Positions 17,365-26,308 are shown, counted from the first letter of the stretch. The stretch is DNA of 64,000 nt from an uncultured Agathobaculum sp. (GCF_944380985.1 NZ_CALWJJ010000004.1:1-64000); one strand, 5' to 3'. Notes: generated from the letters alone by a model not told the origin. Translations and numbers: made by a program.

Positions 17365-18345
17365 TTATTTCGCAGCCAGACGGCGCGCTTTCGCTTCAAG
17401 GCGCTCACGGGTAACGTCGATGAATACTGCAATGATGATAACCAGACCAAGCACGATGTTCTGGATCGCCGAAGAAGCAGCCATCAGCGTAAAGCCATTA
17501 CGGAGCGTACCGATAATCAGCGCGCCCAGGATAGTGCCGAGCATGGTACCCTTGCCGCCCATGAACGATGCACCGCCGATGATGCAGGCTGCGATCGCAT
17601 CGGTATCATACGGGTTGACCGCGTCAGTACCGTTACAGATCGAGGTACGGCCGATGGTGATGATGCCGGCGAGCGATGCACAGAAGCCTGAAATCGTGTA
17701 ACAGAAAGTCAGCACATTGTTGGAATGGATACCGGACAGACGGGCAGCCTCTGGGTTGCCGCCAACACAGAAGATCGAGCGGCCAAGCGAGGTGCGGGTC
17801 AGCAGGATGTGCATGATGATATACAGGATGATAACCAGAATGAAGCTGACTTTTACGCCGCCGAAGCTCTTGCTGCCCAGCCACATCACGCCGTCCGGGA
17901 AGCCGGAAACCATCGACGAGCCGGTAACTAGTAGCGCCATGCCCCAGAGGAAGTTCTTCATACCGAGGGTGGATACAAAGGGGTGGGGGAGGTGCAGGCG
18001 GGTCAGCAGCAGGCCGTTAATCAGGCCGACTAGCGTGCCACATACAATGATAACGGCAATGATCAGAATGGGGTTTTCTACATCGCGCAGTACGAGCATG
18101 CCGCCGATACAGGAGCAGAATACCGCGTTTGCGCCGACCGACAGGTCGATGCCGGCGGTGATCAGGCAGAGCAGCATGCCGATGGCCAGCATTGCGTTGA
18201 ACGCCGTCTGATCGAGTACGTTCATCAGGTTGCTCATGCGGATGAAACGCCCTTCAGTGATAACGGAAAGCACGACGCACAGCAAAACCAACGCGATTAG
18301 TACGCCGAGCTGATTAAAATTACCCTTTTTCTTCGTCTTAGTCAT
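17365..18345 (-). CDS. sugar ABC transporter permease (ribose/RbsC family)
   Basis: 326-residue membrane permease that forms the channel of a carbohydrate importer of the CUT2 class. About 8-10 hydrophobic segments run through it. The family motif ITAGIDLSVGA at about 64-74 and the cytoplasmic coupling-loop region VGGNPEAARLSGI at about 194-206 are clear. It overlaps the ATPase gene by 8 bases, so translation is coupled. Substrate unknown: ribose, xylose, inositol or a related polyol are all handled by this family; the IolG-like and TIM-barrel neighbours favour a cyclitol or sugar acid (inference). Confidence 0.88.
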   Translation of the reverse strand: MTKTKKKGNFNQLGVLIALVLLCVVLSVITEGRFIRMSNLMNVLDQTAFNAMLAIGMLLCLITAGIDLSVGANAVFCSCIGGMLVLRDVENPILIIAVIIVCGTLVGLINGLLLTRLHLPHPFVSTLGMKNFLWGMALLVTGSSMVSGFPDGVMWLGSKSFGGVKVSFILVIILYIIMHILLTRTSLGRSIFCVGGNPEAARLSGIHSNNVLTFCYTISGFCASLAGIITIGRTSICNGTDAVNPYDTDAIAACIIGGASFMGGKGTMLGTILGALIIGTLRNGFTLMAASSAIQNIVLGLVIIIAVFIDVTRERLEAKARRLAAK

Positions 18346-19843
18346 CTAAAGTACCTCCCCATGCTGCTTTCATGAGATCTTCCTGATTGAAGTGCACGCT
18401 GTCTCGATCGACATCGGCCATGATCTGACCGCCGCGCATAACGATCACGCGGTCGCTCATGCCGAGGATCTCGGGCATTTCGGAGGAAATCATGATAACG
18501 CATTTGCCCTGTTTTACCAGGTCGTTCATTACATTGTAAACCTCAACCTTTGCGCCAACATCGATGCCGCGGGTCGGCTCGTCAAAGATGTAGATATCAG
18601 CGTCGGTATTGACCCACTTGCCGATAACCACCTTTTGCTGGTTGCCGCCAGAAAGCTGGCCGACGATCTCGTCGATCGACGGGGTTTTGATGCGCAGGGC
18701 AGCGATGTTTTTCTCGCCGCTTTCAAGGATCTTTTTCGCGTTAAGGAAGGGGCCGTTGCTAAAGCCCTTGAGGTTGGCGAGGATCAGGTTGGTGCGGATA
18801 CTTTGCGCCAGCACCAGACCCTGGCCCTTACGGTCTTCGGTCAAGAACGCGATGCCGGATTTGATGGCGTCGCTCGGGGTCTTGATTTTAATTTCCTTCC
18901 CGTGCACATAAACCTTGCCGCCGTCGATCGGGTCTGCGCCGAAGATGGCGCGCATGGTCTCGGTGCGGCCGGCGCCTACCAGTCCGGCAAAGCCGAGGAT
19001 CTGTCCGCCGTAGGCTTCAAAGCTTACATCGTGCAGCACGCCGCCTTCCTCTAGATGTTCAACCTTGAGGAAGCATTCGCCCTTGGTGCCGAACTCCTTC
19101 GGGAACTGGTTTTCAAGCGTGCGGCCTACCATGCCGGCGATCAGATCATCGTTATTGGTGTCGCTGACGTTCTTGGTCCAAATGTACTCACCGTCACGAA
19201 TGACGGTCACGCGGTCGCACAGCTCAAACAGCTCTTCCAGCTTGTGCGAAACAAAGACGATGCCGATTCCGCGATCGCGCAGTTCGCGGCAGGTCTTCAT
19301 CAGCTGCTCTACCTCTTTTTCACCAAGAGAGGAGGTCGGCTCGTCCATAATAATCATTTTTGCGTTGATGAGAACCGCCTTGGCGATCTCAATCATCTGC
19401 TGAACGCCCATACCAAAGTTGCCCGCAGGCTTGGTGGGGTCAACATCCTGGCCGAGGGAAAGCATAACTTCCTTGGCCTTTTTGTGCATAGCTGGATAAT
19501 CCAGCAGGCCAGTCTTGCCTTTAATCCATTTGTTGATAAAAATGTTATCTGTAATGCTGAGCAGTTTTTCAATGTTCAGTTCTTGATATACGCATGCGAT
19601 ACCCGCAGCGGCCGAATCGTTCGGATCCCTGAAATGCTGTTCTACACCGTCTACAAAGATCTGGCCTTCATCAGCCTGGTGCACGCCTGTCAAAACTTTG
19701 ATGAGCGTGGATTTGCCTGCGCCGTTTTCGCCGATCAGACCGAGAATCTCGCCAGGCTTGACCGAGAGGCTCATGTTCTTTAGAGCCACAACGCCCGGAA
19801 ACCGCTTGGTTGCGTTTTTCAGCTCTACTACGTATTCACTCAT
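18338..19843 (-). CDS. sugar ABC transporter ATP-binding protein (RbsA/MglA family, two ABC domains)
   Basis: 501 residues with two fused ABC cassettes, the hallmark of CUT2 importers. Cassette 1 has Walker A GENGAGKSTL and Walker B MIIMDEPTSS; cassette 2 has the degenerate Walker A GLVGAGRTE, signature QLSGGNQQK and Walker B IYIFDEPTRG. Start ATG 19843 has AAAAGGTGAT upstream; the frame extends to 19954 but that start has no ribosome site. It lies between the binding-protein gene (211 bases away, with a hairpin terminator) and the permease. Confidence 0.92.
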   Translation of the reverse strand: MSEYVVELKNATKRFPGVVALKNMSLSVKPGEILGLIGENGAGKSTLIKVLTGVHQADEGQIFVDGVEQHFRDPNDSAAAGIACVYQELNIEKLLSITDNIFINKWIKGKTGLLDYPAMHKKAKEVMLSLGQDVDPTKPAGNFGMGVQQMIEIAKAVLINAKMIIMDEPTSSLGEKEVEQLMKTCRELRDRGIGIVFVSHKLEELFELCDRVTVIRDGEYIWTKNVSDTNNDDLIAGMVGRTLENQFPKEFGTKGECFLKVEHLEEGGVLHDVSFEAYGGQILGFAGLVGAGRTETMRAIFGADPIDGGKVYVHGKEIKIKTPSDAIKSGIAFLTEDRKGQGLVLAQSIRTNLILANLKGFSNGPFLNAKKILESGEKNIAALRIKTPSIDEIVGQLSGGNQQKVVIGKWVNTDADIYIFDEPTRGIDVGAKVEVYNVMNDLVKQGKCVIMISSEMPEILGMSDRVIVMRGGQIMADVDRDSVHFNQEDLMKAAWGGTLDD

Positions 19844-19965
19844 TGCATAATCACCTTTTCTTCTCCGAGATGGGGGATTGGTGCAAACTTCGGCCGAAGC
19901 CGCTCTCGGCACGGCTGGCCTTATTACTGTGAGGTATTCGCGCCAGTATGACACCGGCTCATCCG

Positions 19966-20013
19966 AAAAAGCAACGCCCCTGTATGAAGATCGTCTCGTA
20001 ATACAGGGGCGTT
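19966..20013 (-). terminator. intercistronic terminator/attenuator between binding protein and ATPase genes
   Basis: 13-bp perfect stem (20001-20013 with 19973-19985, loop of 15) followed in the minus direction by GC then T5. As it lies inside the operon it is probably leaky and lets the binding protein be made in excess of the membrane parts, as in many ABC operons (inference). Confidence 0.65.
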
Positions 20014-20054
20014 ATCAATCAGTTGTTACCTACACCCGATACAAAGTTATAAGC

Positions 20055-21074
20055 TTAGCCGTTGAGCGACTCCAGGTAGCCTTGCAGGGTGTCCTTGCGC
20101 GTCTGCGCGTTCTCAGCGGTAATAACTTCGGCGCCGGAGTCAACGAACTCGTTCACCTCTTCGCCATTGAGCGCAGCGACAACAGTCGCAACCGCTTCAT
20201 AGCCCATTTCGTAGCCCTGCTGAGCAACAGACATGGTCAGGCGGCCTTCGAGGATTGCGTCACAAGCGGACTGGATGCCGTCGAAGCCGAGGAAGATGGT
20301 GTTGGCATACGCCTCGTTGCCGGAGTCAGCCGCAGCCTTGGCAGCCGCGATTGCCATATCATCGTTGTTCGCGCAGATGATGGCGATGCCGTCCGGGAAG
20401 CGGGACATGATGCCGTTCATCGCGTCAACCGCCTTGGTTGCAACAGCATCGGCATACTGAACCTCATCCTCGAGGAAGTCGCCGCCGGCCTCTTCGATGC
20501 CACGCTTGTAGCCGTTCATGCGGTCGGTGTTGGTGGTGTCACCCTCAACACCGGCGATCTCGATCGCCTGGATGGTTTCCCAGCCGGCTGCGCGAGCGGC
20601 CTCTACGGCAGCCGCACCGCCCAGGGCGCCTGCGGACTCGTTGCCGGTGCCGACAAAGGAGATAACCTCGGGTGCGTCGATCCTGGTGTCAACTGCAACA
20701 ATCGGTCGCTCTTCACCCTGGATCAGATTGGCGACCATGTCATCCTGCAGCGGAGCGATAACAAAGCCGTCATAGTCGCCAGCGAGGTCGGTCTGAATCA
20801 TGTTCAGCTGATCCTGGTAGGCGGTCTCGGACGGAGCGCCCTTTACCTCAACGGTAACGCCCGGATTCTGGGCCTCATACGCCTCGGCGCCGGCCTGTAC
20901 GTACTGCCAGTATTCGGAGGCAGTCGTCTTGAGGATGACGTCGATGGAGTAGCCGCCCTCGGCGTTTTCGCCGCCTGTCTCACCGCCTGTCTCGCCGCTG
21001 GGGGAGCTGGTGCAAGCCGCCATGCTCGCGCAGAGCGCGCCTGTGAGCAACATTGCCAATAGTCTCTTCTTCAT
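20055..21074 (-). CDS. sugar ABC transporter substrate-binding lipoprotein (periplasmic-binding-protein type 1, RbsB-like)
   Basis: 339 residues. A lipoprotein signal with lipobox ASMAAC (Cys21) anchors it outside the membrane, followed by a Gly/Glu-rich tether. The mature part has the two-lobed RbsB fold: IDVILKTTASEYWQYVQAGAEAY, DGFVIAPLQDD, IVAVDTRID, ICANNDDMAIAAAKA and FLGFDGIQSACDAILEG, all typical of sugar-binding proteins. It captures the substrate for the permease/ATPase encoded downstream. Start ATG 21074 follows GGAGAGAGG. First gene of its operon, with a structured leader. Confidence 0.9.
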   Translation of the reverse strand: MKKRLLAMLLTGALCASMAACTSSPSGETGGETGGENAEGGYSIDVILKTTASEYWQYVQAGAEAYEAQNPGVTVEVKGAPSETAYQDQLNMIQTDLAGDYDGFVIAPLQDDMVANLIQGEERPIVAVDTRIDAPEVISFVGTGNESAGALGGAAAVEAARAAGWETIQAIEIAGVEGDTTNTDRMNGYKRGIEEAGGDFLEDEVQYADAVATKAVDAMNGIMSRFPDGIAIICANNDDMAIAAAKAAADSGNEAYANTIFLGFDGIQSACDAILEGRLTMSVAQQGYEMGYEAVATVVAALNGEEVNEFVDSGAEVITAENAQTRKDTLQGYLESLNG

Positions 21075-21105
21075 GATAAAACCTCTCTCCTTTTTTCGCG
21101 CAGAA

Positions 21106-21157
21106 AAACAGCTGTTTGGGAATATTCCCAAACAGCAAAGGCAGCTGCCTTTGCTGT
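21106..21157 (-). promoter_or_regulatory. overlapping palindromes in the leader of the sugar ABC operon
   Basis: Two perfect 26-base palindromes, 21111-21136 and 21132-21157, share five bases. In transcript order the upstream one ends with GCTGT, which begins the second; the second is followed by TGTTTTT, making it terminator-like. A smaller palindrome lies at 21106-21117. The arrangement suggests attenuation or a double operator, about 40 bases before the ribosome site. Confidence 0.6.
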
Positions 21158-21229
21158 CCGTCATCTGTCGTTCTGCTCTTGGAATTTTCCTGCCAGTGCA
21201 GGAATGGAACGCTCCAACGTTCTGTTAAT

Positions 21230-21258
21230 ATTCTAATGCATCTACCCGTCTTTGGCAA
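21230..21258 (-). promoter_or_regulatory. promoter of the sugar ABC operon
   Basis: Minus strand TTGCCA, 17 bases, TAGAAT (plus 21253-21258 and 21230-21235), giving a leader of about 150 bases that contains the palindromes. The stretch 21260-21440 toward the divergent gene is AT-rich and may hold regulator sites, but I cannot define one. Confidence 0.65.
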
Positions 21259-21446
21259 GTGTTTATTGTTATTTTTGTCGTTAATAGTGTTTTACACTTG
21301 GTAGGATTTGTGCACATTTACAAAGAAAGTAAATATTAACTTGCATGCAGGGATGTGCATTGTGCATTTTTTCTTTAATTAAACAGTATAGTTAAAAAAA
21401 GGAGGGTCAAAATACTGTAAATTTGAGTAAATTTTGGATAGATGTC

Positions 21447-21476
21447 TTGCGAATGAAGATAACAGTATGGTAAAAT
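21447..21476 (+). promoter_or_regulatory. promoter of the TIM-barrel isomerase gene
   Basis: TTGCGA at 21447-21452, 18 bases, TAAAAT at 21471-21476. Divergent from the ABC operon promoter with about 190 bases between. Confidence 0.55.
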
Positions 21477-21507
21477 TGTGACAAATCAACCAAAGAGAGG
21501 TATTATC

Positions 21508-22437
21508 ATGAAGCTGGCGATCAAAACATGCACGTTGGATATGCCGTATGACAAAATGCTGGATTTCTGCGTTCAGCAGCGCATTGCAGCGCTTGAGATT
21601 GGCACGGGCAACTGGTCGGCTGCGCCGCACTGCGACTTGGATCTGCTGGTGCGAGATCAAACGGCGCGCGAGGCGTGGTATGACGCGATGCGGCGGCGCG
21701 GGCTTTCGCTGTGCGCGCTCAACTGCTCGGGTAATCCGCTGGCGTATGAAAGGGAGATGGACGTCACCAAAAAGACGTTTGAGCTGGCGCGGCTGCTCGG
21801 TGTTCGCAAGATTGTGATGATGAGCGGACTGCCTGCGGGCTGTGAGGGGGATAAAACGCCGGTGTGGATCACGACCTCCTGGCCACCAGAGACGCAGGAC
21901 ATCTTAAACTATCAGTGGAACGAGGTGGCCATCCCGTCCTGGAAAGGGATCGTAAAAATGGCGCAGGACTGCGGCATCAAGCAAATTGCACTTGAAAACC
22001 ATGGCATGCAGCTGGTATATAATCCTGAAACCTGTCTACGTCTGCGGCAGGCGGTTGGGCCAATGGTGGGCATGAACCTCGACCCCTCGCACCTGTTCTG
22101 GATGGGCGGCGATCCGATCGAGGCGGCGCGCGTGCTGGGCGAGCACGGCGCGATCTACCATATCCACGGCAAGGACTCGCGTGCTGAGCGCCGCTTCTGG
22201 CAGCCCAACGGCATGCTGGATACCAAGCCAATCGACGCGTTTGCGTATCGCGCGTGGAACTATGTTGCGGTTGGCGCAGGGCACGGCCAGGCGTGGTGGA
22301 AAGAATTTTTCTCGGTCGTGCGTATGTCAGGATACGACGGAGAGGTCTCGCTCGAGATGGAGGATCTGACGCTATCTATGATGGATGGTCATCTGTCCAG
22401 TCTACGCGTGCTGCGCGAGGCGCTCAATATTGACTAA
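21508..22437 (+). CDS. sugar phosphate isomerase/epimerase-like TIM-barrel protein (AP-endonuclease 2 family)
   Basis: 309 residues of the xylose-isomerase-like TIM-barrel superfamily that includes IolE, IolI and IolH. Metal-site candidates are spread as usual: Glu in ALEIGTGNWS, Glu in IALENHGMQL, Asp/His in MNLDPSHLFWMGGDP, His in YHIHGKDS and Glu in GEVSLEMED. Start ATG 21508 follows AAAGAGAGGT; a GTG at 21478 precedes the Shine-Dalgarno and is rejected. It is divergent from the ABC transporter and likely acts on the imported compound (inference); the exact reaction is unknown. Confidence 0.82.
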   Translation: MKLAIKTCTLDMPYDKMLDFCVQQRIAALEIGTGNWSAAPHCDLDLLVRDQTAREAWYDAMRRRGLSLCALNCSGNPLAYEREMDVTKKTFELARLLGVRKIVMMSGLPAGCEGDKTPVWITTSWPPETQDILNYQWNEVAIPSWKGIVKMAQDCGIKQIALENHGMQLVYNPETCLRLRQAVGPMVGMNLDPSHLFWMGGDPIEAARVLGEHGAIYHIHGKDSRAERRFWQPNGMLDTKPIDAFAYRAWNYVAVGAGHGQAWWKEFFSVVRMSGYDGEVSLEMEDLTLSMMDGHLSSLRVLREALNID

Positions 22438-22456
22438 GGCGGCCAGGCCGCAAAGC

Positions 22457-22500
22457 AAAAGCATCCCCAGCTGAAGTGGGCAGCAGGGGATGCTTTTTTT
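22457..22500 (+). terminator. intrinsic terminator
   Basis: 12-bp stem (22457-22468 with 22486-22497) and a T run, 20 bases after the isomerase stop. Confidence 0.8.
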
Positions 22501-22567
22501 GGCCAACCGAAATCGGTGAAATATCCTTATATAATATTTGTATAAATATAAAGAAAGAAAAGAGCAG

Positions 22568-23029
22568 TCAAAGCTGTGGCAGCAGGTTTGCCAGTTCGAG
22601 CGCAGTGAGCGCTGCGTCCGCGCCTTTGTTGCCCGCCTTGGTGCCCGCCCGCTCGATTGCCTGCTCGATGCTCTCGGTCGTTACAATGCCGAAAGAAGTG
22701 GGCACGCCGGTTTTCAAGTTGACCTGCGCAATGCCCTTTGCGGCTTCGCTACAGACCAGTTCATAGTGGCTGGTCGAGCCGCGGATGACCGCGCCGAGGC
22801 AGATGACCGCGCAGTATTTGCCCGACTGTGCGAGCTTTTGCGCAGCGAGCGGGATCTCAAACGCCCCTGGCACCCAGACGAGCGTAATGTCATCCGTGTC
22901 CACACCGTGGCGTACAAGCGCGTCCTGCGCGCCGGTGATCAGTTTGGAGACGATAAATTCATTAAATCGGGAGGCAACAATGGCAAATTGACCCTTGCCC
23001 GCTACCAGTCTTCCTTCGAGTACTTTCAT
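22568..23029 (-). CDS. ribH: 6,7-dimethyl-8-ribityllumazine synthase
   Basis: 153-residue subunit of the icosahedral lumazine synthase; joins 5-amino-6-ribitylamino-uracil with 3,4-dihydroxy-2-butanone 4-phosphate. Family motifs: [33 protein letters not shown] and [20 protein letters not shown] (the last holds the catalytic His). Last of four rib genes on the minus strand, 19 bases after ribBA. The protein ends shortly after [11 protein letters not shown]. No clear terminator follows before 22500. Confidence 0.96.
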   Translation of the reverse strand: MKVLEGRLVAGKGQFAIVASRFNEFIVSKLITGAQDALVRHGVDTDDITLVWVPGAFEIPLAAQKLAQSGKYCAVICLGAVIRGSTSHYELVCSEAAKGIAQVNLKTGVPTSFGIVTTESIEQAIERAGTKAGNKGADAALTALELANLLPQL

Positions 23030-23048
23030 ATCGGTTATGCTCCTTTGC

Positions 23049-24245
23049 TTATTTATATCTTGTCATATGGTCCATCTTGACCTGCTTGGTCTTGAGGTAA
23101 AATGCGTCATACGGGTTGGCCGCGATCTGGATGGGCACGCGCTCGACGATTTCGATGCCGTAGCCGCCCAGGCCGACCACCTTGGTCGGATTGTTGGTCA
23201 TCAGGCGCAGCTTGTGCACACCCAGGTCGCTCAGGATCTGCGCGCCGATGCCATAGTCGCGCAGGTCAGGCGGAAAGCCCAGCGCGACGTTGGCCTCGAC
23301 CGTGTCCAGTCCTTGGTCCTGCAGCTCGTAAGCGCGCAGTTTGTTGATTAGCCCAATGCCGCGGCCTTCTTGCCGCATGTAGACTAGCACGCCGCGCCCC
23401 TCGCGCGCGATCATCCGCATCGCGGCGTCATACTGCTCGCCGCAGTCGCAGCGCGCCGAGCCGAGCGCGTCGCCGGTCAGGCACTCGGAGTGCACGCGGC
23501 CGAGTACGGGTTCGCCGTCTGCCACATCGCCCATGGTCATGGCGACGTGGTGTTCGCCATTGAGTTTGTTGATATAGCCGTAGATCGTAAACTGCCCGTA
23601 CCGTGAGGGGAACCTGGCGCAGGCCACACGCTCGATCAGCGTTTCGGTGCGGCGACGGTAGGCGATGATATCCGCGAGCGACAGCATGGTCAGACCGTGC
23701 TGCGCGGCAAACTGCTTTAGTTCGGTTGTGCGCATCATGGTGCCGTCCGCGCGCATGATCTCGCAGCATAGGCCACATTCCTTAAGCCCTGCGAGGCGGC
23801 ACAGATCGACCGTGGCCTCGGTATGGCCGGTGCGCCTGAGCACGCCGCCCGCGACCGCGCGCAGCGGGAACATGTGCCCCGGGCGGCGAAAGTCTGAAGG
23901 TTTTACGCCCGCTGCCGTGCACATGCGGGCGGTCAGGCCGCGCTCTTCAGCTGAAATGCCGGTCGTCGTGTCCTTGTAGTCGATCGAGACCGTGAACGCG
24001 GTCTCGTGGTTGTCCGTGTTTTCTTCGACCATGGGCGGTAGGCCGAGCGCGTCCGCCAGTGCGCCCGACATGGGCATGCAGATCAGGCCCTTTGCATATG
24101 TCGCCATGAAGTTGACATTTTCCGTGGTGGCAAATTCCGATGCACAGATTAGGTCGCCCTCGTTTTCGCGGTCGGGGTCGTCGATGACAAGCACCAGCTT
24201 GCCCGCGCGCAGGTCGCGGAGCGCGCGCTCCACCAGATCATTCAT
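23049..24245 (-). CDS. ribBA: bifunctional 3,4-dihydroxy-2-butanone 4-phosphate synthase / GTP cyclohydrolase II
   Basis: 398 residues. N-terminal RibB half (to about 200) with [17 protein letters not shown] and [26 protein letters not shown]-terminal RibA half with [22 protein letters not shown], whose three Cys bind zinc, then [11 protein letters not shown] and [13 protein letters not shown]. It makes the two precursors of lumazine from ribulose 5-phosphate and GTP. Second-last gene of the operon, 12 bases after ribE; ATG with GGAGGAACTACAC upstream. Confidence 0.96.
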   Translation of the reverse strand: MNDLVERALRDLRAGKLVLVIDDPDRENEGDLICASEFATTENVNFMATYAKGLICMPMSGALADALGLPPMVEENTDNHETAFTVSIDYKDTTTGISAEERGLTARMCTAAGVKPSDFRRPGHMFPLRAVAGGVLRRTGHTEATVDLCRLAGLKECGLCCEIMRADGTMMRTTELKQFAAQHGLTMLSLADIIAYRRRTETLIERVACARFPSRYGQFTIYGYINKLNGEHHVAMTMGDVADGEPVLGRVHSECLTGDALGSARCDCGEQYDAAMRMIAREGRGVLVYMRQEGRGIGLINKLRAYELQDQGLDTVEANVALGFPPDLRDYGIGAQILSDLGVHKLRLMTNNPTKVVGLGGYGIEIVERVPIQIAANPYDAFYLKTKQVKMDHMTRYK

Positions 24246-24257
24246 GTGTAGTTCCTC

Positions 24258-24899
24258 CTAAAAGCCGTGTTGTGCTAAAAATTCCATGGTGATGCCGCTC
24301 TGTTCTTGCGGATATGACCCGAGCAGCTTTTCAATATATTTGCCGATCATGTCGCACTCGAGGTTAACCGTCTCGCCCGGTTTTTTATCAAGCAGGATGG
24401 TCTCGGCGCCCGTGTGCGGGATGATCGAGACCGCAAACCCATCCGCGTCCACCGCGGCGACAGTCAGGCTGACGCCGTCGATCGCAATCGAGCCTTTTTC
24501 GACGATATACCGCAGTAGGGAAGCGGGGGGGCGGATAGCGAGCCATACTGCGTTGTCCTCACGTCGCAGCAACGAGACCGTGCCCGTACCGTCGATATGG
24601 CCGGATACGATGTGCCCGCCGAAGCGGCCGTTCGCGGGCATGGCACGCTCGAGGTTGACGCGCGCGCCGCTTTGCAGCGCACTCAGTCCGGAACGGCGCA
24701 GTGTTTCAGCCATCACGTCCGCAAAAAAACTGTCCGCAGTCAGGTTTGTGACGGTCAGGCACACACCGTTGGTCGCGATGCTGTCGCCTATCTTCGTGCC
24801 CTCGAGTACGGTTTGCGCTCCGATGGTCAGCCGCGCGCTCCTTGCACCGTGTTCGATGCGGCGTACCGTGCCTATTTCTTCGATGATGCCGGTGAACAT
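24258..24899 (-). CDS. ribE: riboflavin synthase, alpha subunit type
   Basis: 213 residues built of two lumazine-binding barrels, the standard riboflavin synthase. N-terminus MFTGIIEEIGTVRRIEHG is the signature of the family; each repeat contains a GDSIATNGVCLTV or KGSIAIDGVSLTV motif and a GGHIVSGHIDGTG / second-repeat counterpart. It dismutates two lumazines to riboflavin. It overlaps the 3' end of ribD by 28 bases, so the two are translationally coupled. Confidence 0.95.
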   Translation of the reverse strand: MFTGIIEEIGTVRRIEHGARSARLTIGAQTVLEGTKIGDSIATNGVCLTVTNLTADSFFADVMAETLRRSGLSALQSGARVNLERAMPANGRFGGHIVSGHIDGTGTVSLLRREDNAVWLAIRPPASLLRYIVEKGSIAIDGVSLTVAAVDADGFAVSIIPHTGAETILLDKKPGETVNLECDMIGKYIEKLLGSYPQEQSGITMEFLAQHGF

Positions 24900-25987
24900 A
24901 CAAGGTCTCCTTCCAGAAGCAAATCTTCCCCGAGTGGGGTGACGGTCAGGCCGTACAGCGGCAGCGCGTCCGCCATTTTGGCAAAGCCCGCGCCGCCAAC
25001 CGGCGGTTTGGCGTCCGCGCCGCCGATCAGTTTGGGCGTGATATACGCCTGCACCTTGTGTACAACGCCTGCGTCGAGCGCGGAAAACGCGAGCGCTGAC
25101 CCGCCCTCGAGCAGCACACTGTCGATCTGGCGCGCACCGAGCTGGCGCATCAGGTCAGGGAGGGAGACGTGCCCTTGCGCGTCCGCTGCACATATAAGGA
25201 TCTGAGCGCCTGCCCTTTCAAGCGCTGCGGCGCGGTCGCTCCAGCCAGTGACAGCGATGATAGTCGGCACCTCGCGTGCGGTGCGTATGATCTGGCTGTC
25301 CAGCGGAGTGCGCGCATGGCTATCGCAGATAATGCGCACCGGGTTGCGTCCGCCCGCTATGCGGCAGGTAAGTAAAGGATCATCTGTTAGCACTGTACCT
25401 ACTCCCACCAGGATGCCGGTCAGTTGGTTCCGCGTCTCGTGGACGTGCGTCCGCGCGGCCTCGCCTGTCACCCAGCGGCTGTCGCCTGTGCGCGAGGCGA
25501 TCTTGCCGTCCAGCGTCATCGCGTATTTGAGCACGACAAAGGGCGTTTGGTGCGTGATGAAATGGAAAAACACCTCGTTAATACGCCGGCACTCATCTTC
25601 GCACACCCCGGTCTCGACCGGGATGCCTGCGTTGCGTAGAATCTGCACACCCTTGCCCGCAACGAGCGGGTTGGGATCCAGGCACCCGATGAACACGCGG
25701 CCGATGCGGCACTCGAGGATCGCGTCCGTACAGGGCGGGGTACGGCCCGAATGGCAGCATGGTTCGAGCGTGACATACAGTTTTGCGCCTGCGGGATCCT
25801 CGGCGCAGTGCGCCAGCGCGTTGCGCTCGGCATGCAGCCCGCCGCAATACTCGTGCCAGCCCTCGCCGATCACGCGGCCGTCCTTGACGATTACGCAGCC
25901 GACCATCGGGTTGGGGCTGACCCGGCCCGCGCCGTGTGCGGCAAGTTTGAGCGCGCGGCGCATGAATACCTCGTTTTGTTGTTGCAA
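24872..25987 (-). CDS. ribD: bifunctional riboflavin deaminase/reductase RibD
   Basis: 371 residues. N-terminal pyrimidine deaminase with zinc ligands in GGLHAERNAL and EPCCHSGRTPPC (about 49-85), and C-terminal 5-amino-6-(5-phosphoribosylamino)uracil reductase from about 145 (FVVLKYAMTLDGKIA, DSRWVTGEAARTHVHETR, LLEGGSALAF). The start is probably TTG 25987: GAGGTGAT lies 6 bases before it and the N-terminus (QQQNEVFMRRALKLA) then matches relatives; ATG 25963 is the alternative. First gene of the operon behind the FMN riboswitch. Confidence 0.95.
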   Translation of the reverse strand: MQQQNEVFMRRALKLAAHGAGRVSPNPMVGCVIVKDGRVIGEGWHEYCGGLHAERNALAHCAEDPAGAKLYVTLEPCCHSGRTPPCTDAILECRIGRVFIGCLDPNPLVAGKGVQILRNAGIPVETGVCEDECRRINEVFFHFITHQTPFVVLKYAMTLDGKIASRTGDSRWVTGEAARTHVHETRNQLTGILVGVGTVLTDDPLLTCRIAGGRNPVRIICDSHARTPLDSQIIRTAREVPTIIAVTGWSDRAAALERAGAQILICAADAQGHVSLPDLMRQLGARQIDSVLLEGGSALAFSALDAGVVHKVQAYITPKLIGGADAKPPVGGAGFAKMADALPLYGLTVTPLGEDLLLEGDLVCSPASSKK

Positions 25988-26004
25988 ATACCATCACCTC
26001 GGCA

Positions 26005-26036
26005 ATAAAAAAGTCCCGAAGACAGAATCCTCGGGG
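26005..26036 (-). terminator. regulatory terminator of the FMN riboswitch
   Basis: Minus-strand stem 26029-26035 with 26015-26021 (CCCGAGG/CTTCGGG, one G-U pair), loop of 7, then ACTTTTTT. It lies between the aptamer and the ribD ribosome site, where FMN binding would be expected to favour it and shut off rib expression. Confidence 0.75.
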
Positions 26037-26141
26037 CGCGCAAAACATTAAATTGCCGATGAAAATAAAAAATCTGAAACACCATACGGCATTTCAGAAC
26101 AGCAAACAAGTGGAAAACGGGAAAAATCCCATATTCCGCGC

Positions 26142-26262
26142 ATTCTTCTTTCATCCAGACTATACTGTCGGCCTCGGAGTTTCACCGAATCCTGCTTTCG
26201 CCAAAAGGCGTCCGCTCGCGGGCTGTACCGCCGGTAGGGAATTGCACCCTGCCCTGAAGAAT
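26142..26262 (-). promoter_or_regulatory. FMN riboswitch (RFN element)
   Basis: Read on the minus strand the sequence contains the near-invariant RFN landmarks in order: CTTCAGGGCAGGGTG, AATTCCCTACCGGCGG, AGCCCGCGAGCG, GGATTCGGTGAAACTCCGA, GGCCGACAGTATAGTC and GGATGAAAGAAG. The ends 26256-26262 and 26142-26148 pair as the closing helix P1. It senses FMN and controls the ribD-ribE-ribBA-ribH operon. Confidence 0.97.
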
Positions 26263-26308
26263 CCTGATATTCGGTTGTGCAAAACGATTTATCATTTTGC
26301 TAAGAAAA

